Shown: positions 39,801 to 58,700 of the stretch, one piece after another | Layout: the number at the start of each line of letters is the position of its first letter | Position numbering within the stretch: the stretch's first letter is position 1 | NCBI GenBank assembly: GCA_964035545.1 | Contig: OZ037772.1 | Location: 7,663,389-7,727,388, forward strand | Length of the DNA stretch: 64,000 nucleotides | Reading direction: 5' to 3' | DNA from: Bugula neritina | Lineage: Eukaryota > Bryozoa > Gymnolaemata > Cheilostomatida > Bugulidae | Translations under genes and position numbers: made by a program | The notes under the pieces: generated by a model | Databases searched by the model: none | What the model was told of the DNA's origin: nothing | The model's input: only the letters and a program-made list of their open reading frames with translations

Positions 39801-42389
39801 TTAATAAAATTGAAACTTCTTTTTGCTATATCCCACTAATGAGTGATTATTTTTATGACTTCATTGTTAATTTTACCGCTTGCTGGTTTTCTTTTACAGA
39901 TTTTATGACTTTATTCTCACGTCAGGTAAATGATTTTACCAAAAATAACATAAAAAGGCTCGAAAACTCAAGTCAATGACCAACACCTGTAAAATATGGT
40001 CTGGACCTTAATACATAAAATACACTTTTATTTGATGTATTGAAAACAACATGATAAACAAGGTTAAATTTTTTATTCACTCATGAAACAAAAAGCCAAT
40101 ATCTATAATAAACCAATTTATAATTTATAAATAATTTTTTAACAACTTATTTTGGTGGGTGGTAGTTGTTGCAATATATTTTTAAAAGTGGTCGTGTAAA
40201 TTTTATGACTTGTCCAGCTGATTAATGCCAGATATTAAAAAGAAAGCAATTGGACTTATATAAACTATCCATAGCTGTTAAAAACTTACTTTTCCATTTT
40301 CGACAAGCCATGATTGCTATCACAATTAGACTTGTAATAACAATGAATAATCCAAGTACTAACAGGAATGTCTCTCCTGGTTTCCTTTTGAGTTTTTGTG
40401 GTTGAAGAAGTTTTTTTGTCACCTTCTGCACTGGTAGAGAAGTAGTAGCATCTTCATGTAAAAAAATAACTCCGAATTTAGATTGCAATATATTAGTGCC
40501 TGCAGGTACACATATTTTCAATAAATGATTAATAAAACCTGACATAATGAGCAAATACTATAACATTCTTGATTTACATATGGCTGAAAATACACAAGTT
40601 TCTGTTTGTGAATCAAAAATTAAAATAATTTTGAAGCCAGATTTTGTATAACATATACTAACTGTAAAAAAAATTATGCAGCAATTTGCATAAAAAACAC
40701 CAACAATTACTAATAACAGGTTATAGTCACAAGGGTTACAGTATAAGCAAATTTAAATGTGTTATGCATGTTTTATAAGGGCTTATGCATGCACTGTATT
40801 TATACTTCTTCAAATCGATTGACATGTATGCTCTACAAATTAGAGCAAGGATGAATTTGTGGTTGCAATTTTCAAAAAATATGGTTGTGATTTTGTATGA
40901 TGCAAGTACTTTCAAACAGTGAGTGAAAAGACATAATATTTTCAATTATTGAAAGCTTGAAAACGTAGTAAATTATTACGGTTTCATCATTATCATAATG
41001 TGAATGGAGCGCTAAATTCTGCGTTTGGAAATAATTTCATCGAATGAAACTGAGAAAACCAGTTATTAGCCTAAATCAAGTATCAGATGAGGTTTCATCT
41101 ACAAAACCTTCTGTATTTTGACTTTCAGCAACGTTTGTAAAAGTTTCAACATATTTGGTGATGAACAAGGTATAACCAACAATAACTAAATACCTACTTG
41201 AACTCTGCACATCGTTTGCAGCTCTCTTAAACTTTGCATTAATAAACTCATTGGCGTGTGGTTTTTCATCAACTTGAAAGAAACTGTATCTACAAAAATG
41301 CAGCGTAAGTCAAACGATATATTACAAGCAAAACTTTTGACAAGACTAAAATTGGAGTGCCTAATAAATATAATCGCTTGACTAAACGAAAACTACTAAA
41401 AATATGAAAATAGCGACTGAGCTATTGAAATTAAAACTCTTTCATTGCTTTAGAGTAAACTACATATAGCTTCAGCTTCAAATCATTGTAAATAGTATAT
41501 CAGTATGTAACAGTTTGGTAACAGTCTGTTAACAATTTGCTAAGAAGGTAGATGCCACAGTAAATTGAAACAGATGTGTAATATAATAAATTGTAAAAGA
41601 ATGCATAAAAGACTTACTGAGGTTTTGATGTCCTATGTATTGTTTTAGCTGTCACCACTGTTACAGTAACACAAAACTAAAAGTAAATATAAGAAATACA
41701 AAATTTGAGTGCTACCCCAAACCCCATTTTTGAGAAATGCGCCTTAATTACATGACTTTTTGGTTCATAGATTTTGTTACAAAGAATTTAATTTTTTTAA
41801 GACTTATGGTCATTATCTGATAAAAATCGCATTTCAGTGGCACGATCACTAAGGCAAAAAATAATTATTGATAAATAGTTAAAAATTTCAGAACTCTTAA
41901 ATTACTTTGGATCAAGAATGATGGTAGCTTTTGCACAAAGCTTAATGTGTAGTTTCAGGCTTAGTAAGTATACAACAAATACTTGTAATCTAGGACGGTA
42001 TACAGTATGATATCTTATATGATAAGTGTTTTAGCTAGTAGTTATACAATAGGTTTAATTTATTTTTTGCAGGGTTTACTGGCTAAGAAATGAAAAGCTA
42101 AATATAGTCAATAGTTAAGTATACTATTTAAAACAGACCAATATAGAAGTATAACAATTCAGGTGATGTTTACCTGTTGGTTATCATTTTAGATAAAATA
42201 TAATTTGTTTAGAGTAGAATTGAAGAACGTATCCATTAAGTAAATTTCAACTCTTACAACATGTTTATAAATTTTGTGCTAAAGAGTGTCCAAGTAACAG
42301 TTTTAAACATGCTTTATACTTCTGTTAAAAATAACAAAATTAAAATTAAAGGAAACAAATAGTATTACCAAATGTGTTGCCGAAATCAT
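36870..42389 (-). CDS. Gene E: propeller-less member of the receptor family (~374 aa)
   Basis: Exons on the minus strand: 42389-42369, 41676-41618, 41289-41198, 40499-40290, 39224-39169, 38914-38890, 38452-38379, 37667-37353 and 37142-36870. They total 1125 nt, 375 codons. MISATHL plus FCVTVTVVTA is a clear signal peptide. The 59 nt second exon (phases 0 to 2) matches its paralogs. The third exon has the paralogous phases (2 to 1) but is 92 nt instead of ~940, so the NHL propeller is missing and the ectodomain is only about 75 residues. The helix is ~102-122 (FLLVLGLFIVITSLIVIAIM). The tail of ~247 residues ends in an extremely basic Lys/Arg/Ser stretch (QSKKRKSSLVRRKEK and beyond). The 37353 to 37142 intron uses a GC-AG pair. 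Long open tail exons indicate a live gene; the role is unknown. Confidence 0.82.
39599..39790 (+). mobile_element. tRNA-derived SINE, diverged copy in gene E
   Basis: It starts AGGGAGCAGCGGTAGCTTAG, GGGTTAGAGCG, then appears to lack about 20-25 bp between the A and B boxes. It retains ATCCAGTCATAATTGCTC and GTGACTATAAACTTGCG. It sits in the intron between the stalk exon and the first tail exon of gene E. Confidence 0.78.
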
Positions 42390-43707
42390 GCTTGCATCAC
42401 TTTGTTTTTAATATACTTCAACTTTTATACTGATGAGTGTGAAAATGTAATTAAATACAGGAAATGCTATAGCTATCATTGTTTAGAATAATTTCAAAAA
42501 TTTGGAAACTACAGAGTGTAATTAGGCAAGGTATATTGCATTGTTTTTTAAACTAACATGTTACCTAAAGTTCATGTTCCTTGTCGAATTATGTATTTAA
42601 ATTACTATCAAGTTCTAATTACAGTGCTTTCTGCTGGGCTTTCTAAATAGAAGACAATTATTTTGATTCTTGTTCATTGTATTGTTAGATTTTGCTAATA
42701 ATTTAATCATTAGCATTGGGAACAAACTCCATTTTTCAGATATTTTCATCACAAATGTTCAATTTATGTAAAGTCTATCCAATCTTCTGCCCTTATAGTA
42801 TGTCAAGCAAAAAACACTTGTTACTAATTGCTTTTATTCATTCAACTTGTATTTATTTGTTTTAAATCTGCACAGTGAAAATGAAACCATGGTTTTTTGC
42901 AGATTTCAAACTATATTTATTTTATAAAACCACTACTTATAAATACAGTTTTCTTGTGCTTTTTAATACTAACTCATCACATCAATAACACTAAAAAATT
43001 GCGTAAAATGTTCCGAGTCTTTTCAATTTGCTTGTTTGGCTTATTTGCCTATTTTTTATATCCAACTTGTATTTCTATAGCTGCATAGTTTATTCTGTAA
43101 ACTGGTTTGAAAGTTGATGTCACTCTTTCGAATCAGCACAGCTGCACTAGTTTCATCAAAAAAAATATTTAGTTAGAGAATTGAACAAGGAATATACACT
43201 TATTATATTGCATTGTCACACTAGCTGCATTGTGTTCTGAGCCAACACAGAGTCTTAGAGTTGCTATACCACGATTATTTTGTTTTATGTAATTCAATTG
43301 TCAATTTAGTATTGTAGCTATTGCACAAATTCGCTATTGAAAAATGTTCATAGTAAAATCTATATCAAAAACTTTGTGTATTCCTGTGATAAAAGAAAAC
43401 ACCAGGTGCTGTAAAAGAAAATGTCATTTATTGATTTTAGTAAAAAGCTTCTCAGTGATCGTTGACAGTCATATTTTTGTGCATAATAATTCATTCAACT
43501 GGTTTTGATGTTGCTGTTCTACGTAATTTTGTTAAAAACAAAATATAATATGTTGAACTCTATTTGCTTTATAATAGACAAGGGATTGTTTTTCTGAGCA
43601 CCATTTCATCACATCATCACCATACGCAGGTATTTTACTTCTTCATGGATGGTAGTCTCTTTCTGTTTGTTTGTATCTTTGTATCTACAGGAGGAAACAA
43701 CTTTCAC

Positions 43708-43720
43708 ATATACATATACA

Positions 43721-43766
<46 letters not shown>
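43708..43766. repeat. (TA)n microsatellite
   Basis: CATATACATATA then pure TA repeat; another TA run follows at 43893-43922. Confidence 0.9.
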
Positions 43767-43768
<2 letters not shown>

Positions 43769-43819
43769 GTATTGATACAATTTTGGATATAAAATAAACT
43801 TATATTTTCATTTTTCGAC

Positions 43820-43887
43820 TACAATATTGTTTCACGTAGTGCAAGCTACGATCATCAGGTCGTTGTGTGTACGGTTGACTCAACCGT

Positions 43888-43892
<5 letters not shown>
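43820..43892 (+). repeat. Second stem-loop element flanked by TA microsatellites
   Basis: It contains TGTTTCACGTAGTGCAAGCT then ACGATCATCAG. The stem CGTAG/CTACG replaces GGGA/TCCC of the 12395 copy between the same TGTTTC and TCATCAG boxes. It is followed by the inverted repeat GTGTGTACGGTTGA / TCAACCGTACACAC and flanked by (TA)n on both sides. Confidence 0.5.
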
Positions 43893-43923
<31 letters not shown>

Positions 43924-44260
43924 GGCTATTTTACTTAGCGTAGCACATGTAAATTATATATAACTGAAGGTTTTAGTTCTTTTTTGCAGTTTACAAGCTA
44001 ATTATTTAGTTTTTTTGCATTAAAGCGATTAGGTAATAACACATACAGCAATCAAAGTTTCTTTTAATTTAGTTAGATATTGTCTATGTTCTCTCTTTAT
44101 ATTCTAGTGAATTAAAATACATGTGCAGATTGTGATGAAAAAACCAACACAATTCGCACACCTAGATTCGCTAAAATATTAAAAAAGCAGAGGAAATCAA
44201 GCAGAGTTAAGACAACAAGTGTTAAGGATTAGATGATTCAGTTTAGCCAAAAAGAACAAA

Positions 44261-49819
<5,559 letters not shown>

Positions 49820-50914
49820 GATACCATTTCCGTAATTGTGAAGAGACAAAATCAAATTTCAACACTGCATGTACTAGAATTTACATATAAAAGTGAAATA
49901 TTAAATACAAATATCTCATAATAAAAATTATTAATTAATGCTCAACATACCTTAAATTCTTTTAAGCTGAGACAATGCAACCTGATATAATGTATAATTT
50001 TATTAAAATAATATACTATATAATATATTTCATATAATATATAGATGCAATATTGCTAGACTGTGTTTATATCTATATTGCAAATACAGCTTTTGTGATG
50101 GACACTTTTATTACATGCTTTATTTGATGTCATGTCAAAGTACATGTAAATTGTTTAAAACATTTTGCAAACTTATTAGATTTCAAACAGCAATAGAAAG
50201 TATAAAAATGAATTTTCCTATTTTGTGACCTGGGTATTGCTAACAAAGATTATTTTTCCTTGATAAATAATCTGTATGACCTTGATTGGTCTTCACCAGG
50301 TCGTGATAAATCAACATACACAATTGCAAAATATTTTTTAGGTTAAAAACTGAATTAAACCTGGAATTTATAATTTATAGATGTGAGAATACTTTTTAAA
50401 CAAATAATTTCAGAAACTCACGCTGAAAGTAAAATACAATTATTATGATTAATAAAATTAGTAAATAAAACAATCACACTTAAGATGACATAATACATTC
50501 TATAGAAGTCATCATCATGTACCTTGGTTAAAGGCCATTTCTTGGAATAGGTCTTGATTGGAAAAAACGCAGGAACCACAAACTTCAAGGTAAACAATGT
50601 TTTTATAATATGTGGGTAACAAGTTCTACATCACCAAAAAATTAAGCATAATAATCTTTTAAATATAAAATATCCACGACTCATGCAACCGTAGCTCATC
50701 TCAGTATTCACAGTTAAATACTAAAATTCATGTAATTTAGTATACAAGATCTGATGCTGCAAATTATTATAATAACATGTATAATTACATCCATCTATGT
50801 AAATCTTATATTCAGTTTAATATAACAAACTGTGTAATAATTAATTTTTTTTCTCAACCATAGTGAAGGAAAAGTTAATTTGTTTAGAAAAATACTCAAG
50901 GTAGATTCTTTCTG
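49820..50914. other. Intergenic region between F and G
   Basis: AT-rich, nothing recognised on either strand. It must contain the promoter of F and the 3' UTR of G. Confidence 0.55.
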
Positions 50915-53867
50915 TCACTTTGCTTTCGCTGCCGGAGCATAATAATAATAGTATGTTCCCGGATCTTGTTCAGCTACTTTGTTTTCTAAAATATTCAAAT
51001 AACAAAGTTTTACAGAATTTTAAAGCTATTATCATGTAGATAATTGTAGAAATAAAGGCTATATGGTTGAAAGTGTTATCTATAACCAATTTTACAGTTT
51101 TCTTTCATATTTGCATGGAATACAAAAGTTTTAAAATATATATGCAATTGATCAATTTTTTTTTTATCTTATTAACAACTCAATAGTATGAGTAGCACAA
51201 TGAATAGCTCAATTGTCATTTTGTTTTGCAATGATTTATGTAAAACGTACAAAAGATGAGTAATTGTTATTAAAGCTTTGTGTGTTCTTGCAACATAAAC
51301 TGATAAGCACATAAACATTATTCTAAATGTTATGAAGAAAAAGCGCAAGCAGGATCTTACAAAGTATTTATACCCCTCTTGAATTTACAATTGCTGTCTA
51401 AGTACTAATTGTGTTGTTCTTTTACTTTACATGCATACGTTTTGTACTTCAAGACCGCTACTTGGACAACACTCTACAAGCAGCAGTCCTTTTTTTGTGA
51501 TATAAAAAATTGCTTTTAAATTGAAACTATATTTTGAGTACTCACCATTAGTGTTTTTCTGATAAGAAACCGCTAATACAGTCAAAGCTACCCCTAACAG
51601 TATTACTAGTAGAGCAAAACCTATGATTGGCACTATGGCGCTGTTTTGATTTTTTCCGTTTTCAGAGGTTGATGTCACAGAAAGAGTTGTTACTGAAGTT
51701 GAGATCTCTGTTGTAAAAGTTGGTGTTGAATTTATTGCTGTTGTACTCTGTGTTGTCGTAGTTGGCGTAGTGGTAGGCGTAGTTGGCGTAGTTGTGGTTG
51801 GAGTTGTCGGCAGTGTTGTTGGGGCAACTAAAATAAAATGATTTTTTGCTAATCGAAATTTAGCAAGTCCAATTTTTTAAAATAAACCTTTGATGCATAT
51901 TGAAAACGCTGTTAAACAGTATATAATTTAAACCATTTATAAAAAAAGTGATTTTAGAGACTTAAAAAGTAAAGCAAGAAATCGTCATCTCTCTTTTAAT
52001 TCTGAAAATAATAGAACTACAAATTGGCACTTTCTGTTAAAAAAACAACTTCCTGATAAATTTTGATGTTTGCAATTCCCGTGAAAAACTATTAAAATTG
52101 AACTCTTTAGAGAAGTTATGGACTGAACTTTACACCACAGCTGCTTCTTGTGATAACGTAAACAGAATTTACTAAATTTAGAGTCACATCATTTTTTATT
52201 GGGCACTTCCTGTTTACGAAAAGTTGCATACGTAACTGAATAAAACTCAGAAAAACTGAATATTACAAAGAAAAATTTGACACAATATTTCAATGCAGTA
52301 AAACCTTTTTTTATGAAACTGCGATGAGCTAAGTATTTTTTTCAAAACGTAAACAATCTACACAATTTTAATCGTTTTTGGATCTATCAAAGCAAAAAGT
52401 TTGACCAATTTTTTTTTTCAAACTTTAAAACAGCTCATGAAAATGTTTACTACGCTAAAGTAGTTTGTTTAATTGAAAATAAATGTCAAAAGCAGAGTCA
52501 AAAACAATTTTTTTTGACAGAACTTATTTTAACAGAACTATCATATTGTTGAGTTGAAAGAAGCAAAAAATTTCCAGTTCGTTAGCAAACAGCATCTGCT
52601 AGATGTACTAGAAACTAGAAAGTTTTTGATGTTCAAGAATCTAAAATGAAAAAAAAAATTCTTTAGCTTATTGATACTTTGAGTAAAAATTGTTTGTAAA
52701 AACTCACTAATGACAATTTTAAATTTAATTATTTGAAATACCCACCTAGAAATGGGAGGGAATAAACGCTATTTTTTGTTAGTATGTAGATGATGTCTGC
52801 TTCTTTAGAAAAATAGATATACCGCAGGTTTGCAATCACGCAGAAGGATAAAGATCTGCTATTAAATAGTACATTCAAGTGGGGCTGTGGAACACACAAT
52901 GTAAAAATTTTGGAAGAACGTAGATTCACCAGTCGTATGACATTGTTCCAGGTATCTGTTACTAACATCAAGTCATTGTTGACTAATAATGCATTTGATA
53001 AATGATTCACTTTAGCTGTAGATAAAAGCCCGTCGTTGTGTCCAAATTTAACTGTTCTAATAATAACTGTTTCACTTTCAATATTTAACCGGGACATTCC
53101 CCTTGGATACATCATATAGATATTACTCTTTGCCGGATCCAGTGCAATTGAATCAACAGCCCTTGATGCCATGTACAGCGTAGTAATTTTCCAAACTCCA
53201 TCTTTATGCAGGTGTCGAACACTGGGATTTTTGTTATCAAAAAACCAAAAATCATCTTCTCCGTAAAGTATCAATTCTAGAGGGAGACCAATGTTTGCAA
53301 TATTCAGAGTGCCATCCTCAAATCCAGGAGATCTACATTTACCTGCTCGCGGTGTGACTGTTTGCGAAAGGAGATTTATTTCACGGATGCAATAGTTGTA
53401 ATAATCTGCAATCAGGATAACATTTTTATCATAAGGAAGAGAGAGGATGCCCCTGATGTGATAAAACCTTGCTTCCGAAAGTGACCCTTCTCTGTAACTT
53501 CCAGCACCGACACTTCCAGTTATGAGCTGCAAATTCATAAAATCAGTAGTTCTGTAGATAGCATTTCCTCTAACAACCAAGAAGGCTCCTAATTCTTTGT
53601 GATCTTGAGTTATTAGACTGAACTCTGCGCCGTCTCGAGAACGGGAGTCAAAAGTATGTATTTTGTTGATCTGATAAAAGTTCCAGCTGTAATAATATAA
53701 TAATCAGATATTTTAGTGTGCACTAGGGTACCAAAAATATGTTAAAGTAGTTGGTTACCTAAAATCAGCATTATAGATAATGAACATACAAAATAGGCAG
53801 CAAACCCCCACACACACGCACACGCACACACGCACACACGCACAAACGCACACACACACACACACAC

Positions 53868-53908
<41 letters not shown>

Positions 53909-54993
53909 CACACACACACACATGCACACACACATGCACACACACATGCACACACACATGCACACGCACACACACGAGTATGAGCATGAACATGAACGTG
54001 TGCATGCACACATACACATACACTGGTATTTGAATTATGTCAACATTGACATAAAAAAATCAACTGAAAATTTTTACCAAGCATGTGCTCTAGCAATGCA
54101 AAAGTAACAGACCTTGTAACTCCCGTACTTGCAAAATTTCATATTATGTAAGTTATCAAAACATAAAAAAGCTTTACGTAAATACTAGAACCAAGCAATA
54201 AATAGCTTATCACATGCATAGAAAAATGGTTTAGGCAAACTTCTTTATAATCTTAAGTTTAGCAACACTGAATTTAATGTATTAGTCGCATTCCTTTTTT
54301 TTTATTTTAATTTCTGTAGAGGGAATATTCAGATTAGGTTTTTTGAGAAAACTGTTCAAATAATGCATGGGTCTGTTTCAACACATTTTTCAACATACAA
54401 GAAAAAACAAACTTTTATATGTAGTATATTTTAAGTACATATTACAATTAGATTGTTTTACCAAGATTTTGTTTAATTCTGCTCTAAAGACAAGTTTTCC
54501 ATGCCATGAAGCATCACTAATTGAGAAGAAACACGCACCATTCACTACATGTACATGTTATGAAAAACTACTATGCACAAAGTATAGAATCACTTTTATT
54601 TATTAAAAGTTTGAACAGAAGTTATTAGATTTATGCAAAAGAAGCATACTTACGGACCGGCAGAATCTTTGCTAAGTAATGATGCTTTGGCAAACGGCCC
54701 AACCACCACTAACTAAAATTTATTACGTAAAGATTAATCCTATAACAGCTATCGTTTGTGTGTAAAATTGTATTAACAATGATGAGGGAGAAAAAAAATT
54801 GGAAAAATAATTTGTCAAATTTTTGACCTCAAATTGTAAAAAAACACCTTCAATAAACAATAAATTTTTCAAGTTGTTTAAAGATGAACCTTTGTGCATT
54901 ATAAAAATTTGTCTGATATTAAACATTTGAAAAGAAAATTTGTTATTTATTTCACAGGCTTACTATGAATAGACGCCGAATCAGAAAGCTCAT
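50915..54993 (-). CDS. Gene G: NHL-propeller single-pass membrane protein (~460 aa)
   Basis: Exons on the minus strand: 54993-54964, 54712-54654, 53686-52746, 51827-51546 and 50985-50915. They total 1383 nt. MSFLIRRLFI plus LVVVGPFAKA form the signal peptide. The propeller (~31-343) has ADYYNYCIREI, AGKCRS, GHNDGLLS, TDTWNNVIRLV and TLCVPQ. The fourth Cys is in LSFCVIANLR rather than the usual C-x-L-x-x-P. The stalk (344-~405) is made of PTT/TTP repeats. The helix is about 406-431 (VPIIGFALLVILLGVALTVL). The tail is only ~23 residues and carries a run of five Tyr (GTYYYYYAP), ending AAKAK. This gene has one of the shortest tails in the array. Confidence 0.9.
53806..53985. repeat. (CA)n microsatellite with CACG and CATGCACA variants
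   Basis: A CA repeat with regular G substitutions and a terminal CACACATG run, in the gene G intron upstream of the propeller exon. Confidence 0.93.
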
Positions 54994-55783
54994 TTTTGTT
55001 TATTCAAACAGAAACTTGGGTTATTAGAACTAAACAATTTCAAAAAGAATTTGGAATTCTAAAAATTTTAAATAAAAATTTCTTACAAATTTAAGCAACA
55101 AATCAACATGTTTTTTTTTCAGAATTAGTTGAAGATTGAAGGTTTAGTAGCGATTGTGGACACATACGTTGATTTGCTTTTTTAGTTTTTCATGCACTTT
55201 GCTGTTTTTCCCCTATTTTTGGCAGTTGTGTTTTTTGTAACTAACTGCAATTTTGCTACAAAAATATTTCAGAATTTGGCAATGGTCATGCTGAGTAATA
55301 GAAGACCATAAAACTTTTCAATTAAAAAAAATTGAACAAATCATTTAATTTGATCTTAGTATATTTCAATTTATATACAGTTTTTAAATTTTTTTCACTT
55401 ATATGACTATAAGTAACAGTAAACAATTATCAACTTGCAGGTAAGTGCGCTTTATCAACACCAAAAACACTTTTATGGTTAAAAAAAAATGCTACGTTAT
55501 TATGAGCAGTTAAATTTAGATATTCATTATTTATTGCTATGGTTTTTATTTTACCGAATAATAAATAAATCATTTTAGTTTTATTTGAAGCATGGCATGT
55601 TCTAAAAATTTAACAAAATAAATATTTATATTTTGTATGTTTTAGCATATAAAATAAGTAGAGAAAAAAATTCTTGCTCTGAAAAACCTAAAGTAACAGA
55701 AAATCTTGTTTTTGTTTTGTTTAACTAGCTAGAAGTTGGAATCAATTGCGGAAGCATTATTTTGCTTTGAATTTTTTTCGACT
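54994..55783. other. Intergenic region between G and H
   Basis: AT-rich. A minus-strand AATAAA near 55545-55550, about 235 bp after the stop of gene H, could be its polyadenylation signal. Nothing else recognised. Confidence 0.5.
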
Positions 55784-58700
55784 TCAAACTTTTACTTTTA
55801 TCCTCTTCTTTTTCTTTGGTGGTTTTATCTTAACAACTCCTACTTCATGAGATGAATCATTAAATACCGGCACTGGTTCTAAAAATGTTATTGAAACATG
55901 ACTATAGATTGTTAACTTACATTTACATAGCTTGTTCTTTGAAATGTGATAATATTATTGTTTATCAGATTTATTTTATCAATTTGATAAAGTAGAAATC
56001 CTTTTGTGAATTTCAAAATTAGGATGTGTTCAAGTCTTTTAAAAACAAATTGATTTAATTTAGTTTCAATTATAATTTAAAATTCGTTTATTTTGGTTGC
56101 CAAGTTTATAAGAATGAAATTTTTAAAAAAATTATAGTAAATCATAAAACTTCAAACAAAGTTGCAAAACATTTTTTGAAAAGTTGTCAGTTTACTTTCG
56201 AAAATTTGTTATAGTAGTTTAACTATAAAAATATGTAATAAAAGCCATTTGTAATCTTTATTGTTCAAGCTGTTTAAAATTTATATATTATATATAGGGT
56301 TTGGTTCCCACTGCTGCCAACATGTGTTTTTTATTACATTGTATCCATTGTCTCGTTTTTCAGAAGAAAACCTATGTTAGTGCTCTTGTTTAGGCTAGGT
56401 ATGTTATTTGCTTAAATAATTTAGAGGGCTAATTTAGATTATAGTACATTTGGTACAACTAGTACATTGGCTTTTCGAGCTTGTAAGTGCCTCACTTAAA
56501 CAATCTCTCAATCATAAGAGTAGTGCTTTGTTACCTACAAAAAATGAGGTCGATAGGTAATAGGACATACTAAGAACACAACAATATGTACACACGTATA
56601 CTTACCTTGTGAAGATCTAATCACAACTATGGCCACTGCTGCCAAACTGGATAATGTTAGACCTAACAAAACTCCCAAAGCAAAGACTGCCCTGTCCCAT
56701 GTATTATAGGTCTGCGAAGGTGCTGTCTCTCTTTTTCCGTCTGGCTGGTTGCTTGTTGCCTTCTTGCTTGTGCTAGTTGTTTGTAAGGCAACATTTGTTT
56801 TTTGTTTACTGGTTGTAAATATTTTTATAGTTGTAGGTTGTGTAGTAGTAGTTGTTGTGGTTGGTATAGTTGTAGTCGGTATAGTTGTAGTTGGTGTGGT
56901 TGTTGGTGTGGTTGTTGGCGTGGTTGTTGGTGTAGTTGTTGGTGTGGTTGTTGGTGTGGTGGGAATCCTCAGTCCTGCAAAGAGGTTGCGACAAAAAAGT
57001 TTCAGTATCTCAGGTTGTTTTGCCCTTTTAAAGCATCTTTAAATTGCATAAACATTTTAGAAAATAGTAGACGCTAGATTTTATACCCAACGGCTCTATT
57101 TTTTGTTTTCCATTGGGAAAAAAGACAAAAATGTCATTGGAAACATGAATAAAAAGTCTAATAGGTACATAATTTGGAAAAATCGCCACACACTTTAGCG
57201 TACTGTATATTTCTATTAAAAAAGCCTACCAGCTATAGATTATCGGTTACCTAGGTTACTGAAAATTTTTTTCTAGCAAATGTTACTTCTTTAGAAGATT
57301 TCTAGATTTTTTTTATTTCATTGTCATTTTGACTATGATTTTGAAAAAAAGCACTGAAAGTTACAAAAAATCTATGTTATCTATCTAAAGTTTAATGAAA
57401 AACACAAAAACAATCTTGCCCATCCTAATATCTATATCAGTTTGTCAGGTATGTATAATATCAAAATTATACACATAATGTATAGATATCTTTTATACTT
57501 CAAAACTATCATTTGGGTTAAAACTTAAGCAAATTCAGTAGCTTTTTATTTTTAAGATTTACAGCTTTGAGGTGTGGGTTTAATTTTCCATGACACCTCT
57601 TATCCATAAAAAGGGCCGCAAATAACAAATTGATCTCCAAACAACTCAAGTTTTAACATTGACTTGATACTTTTGATAGAAAAAACAATGAATCTGAGAA
57701 AAAAAAATTGTAAACTTACTTTGATATGACAGATCATAAACATATTTAGCTCCTATTATGTGCAAAACATTGGCTCTGCTGTCACCAACAATATATTTTG
57801 GAGAAGACAATCTGCACTGAGAAATAAAACCATTTGTATCAGCACCACGCCCAGTAAGTTGAGGTATGCACATAGTAGAGATTTCGGATATCTCTAAGTC
57901 AACAATTCTAATGACATGATTAGCTGTATCAGTCAATAAAAACAGGTTATTACTTAAAAAGACTAATTGCTGAGGCTGATTAACTTTGGCAACAGAAAGT
58001 TGACCATCATTATGACCGGCTGAGTTTTTTATAATGTTTACGGGGCCTTCAGAGGTTAGGCGCACCACGCCCGTAGAATGTGTGAAGTAAACTTCCATGT
58101 TTAGACTAATTGCTAAGTTGCTGATTTCAACCGAAACTGTAGTTATGGTAGAAATACTATAAGATGTATGTAAACCAACAATATTCATCTGTCTTATAGC
58201 GTAACCATAGCTATCGACAAAATAATACAAATTTAAAGAATGTCGGGCGAAAGACGCAGGTGATTCAGTACGAGCACTTGTAGAGGATCCGTCCACTGTA
58301 GCTTTCTCTCCGCAGGTCCCAATAGCGTGTGAAGTCATTTTGCTTCGGCTATTTATTTGACGAATGCAGCCATTTGAATAGTCTGCCACTAAGATTATAT
58401 TTTCTGTAATTTGGGAAGAGATTATTCCAGATATGCGTCCAAATCTAGCCGCATCTCTTTCTCCTTCGGTGTAGCCTGATACTAATTGATTTCCCGCAAT
58501 CAGATCAAAAGTAATAAAATCACTAGTTCTGGATATTGCGTATTGATTGGCCACTAAATAGCTACTGGGTCTAAAAGAGTCTACAGTAATCTCCGTAAAC
58601 ACTTCAGGTGGGCTTCCGCTAATTCCCTGATATGACCATGATCGCTTGTTTAACCTTGAAAATCTCCACCTGAAAATTAAATTAAAATATTATGGTATGA

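Larger units (their letters stand above)
42390..44260. other. Intergenic region between E and F
   Basis: AT-rich, containing the TA microsatellite/stem-loop element at 43708-43922. The small plus-strand frame at 42897-43088 has no supporting splice context or homology that I recognise. Confidence 0.55.

Noticed and set aside
42897-43088. 63-residue hydrophobic plus-strand open frame
   Set aside because: AT-rich sequence gives Phe/Leu/Ile codons by chance; no acceptor/donor context or known motif.
54723-54926. Minus-strand open frame upstream of the second exon of gene G
   Set aside because: It lies in the first intron of G; the frame-consistent first exon is 54993-54964.
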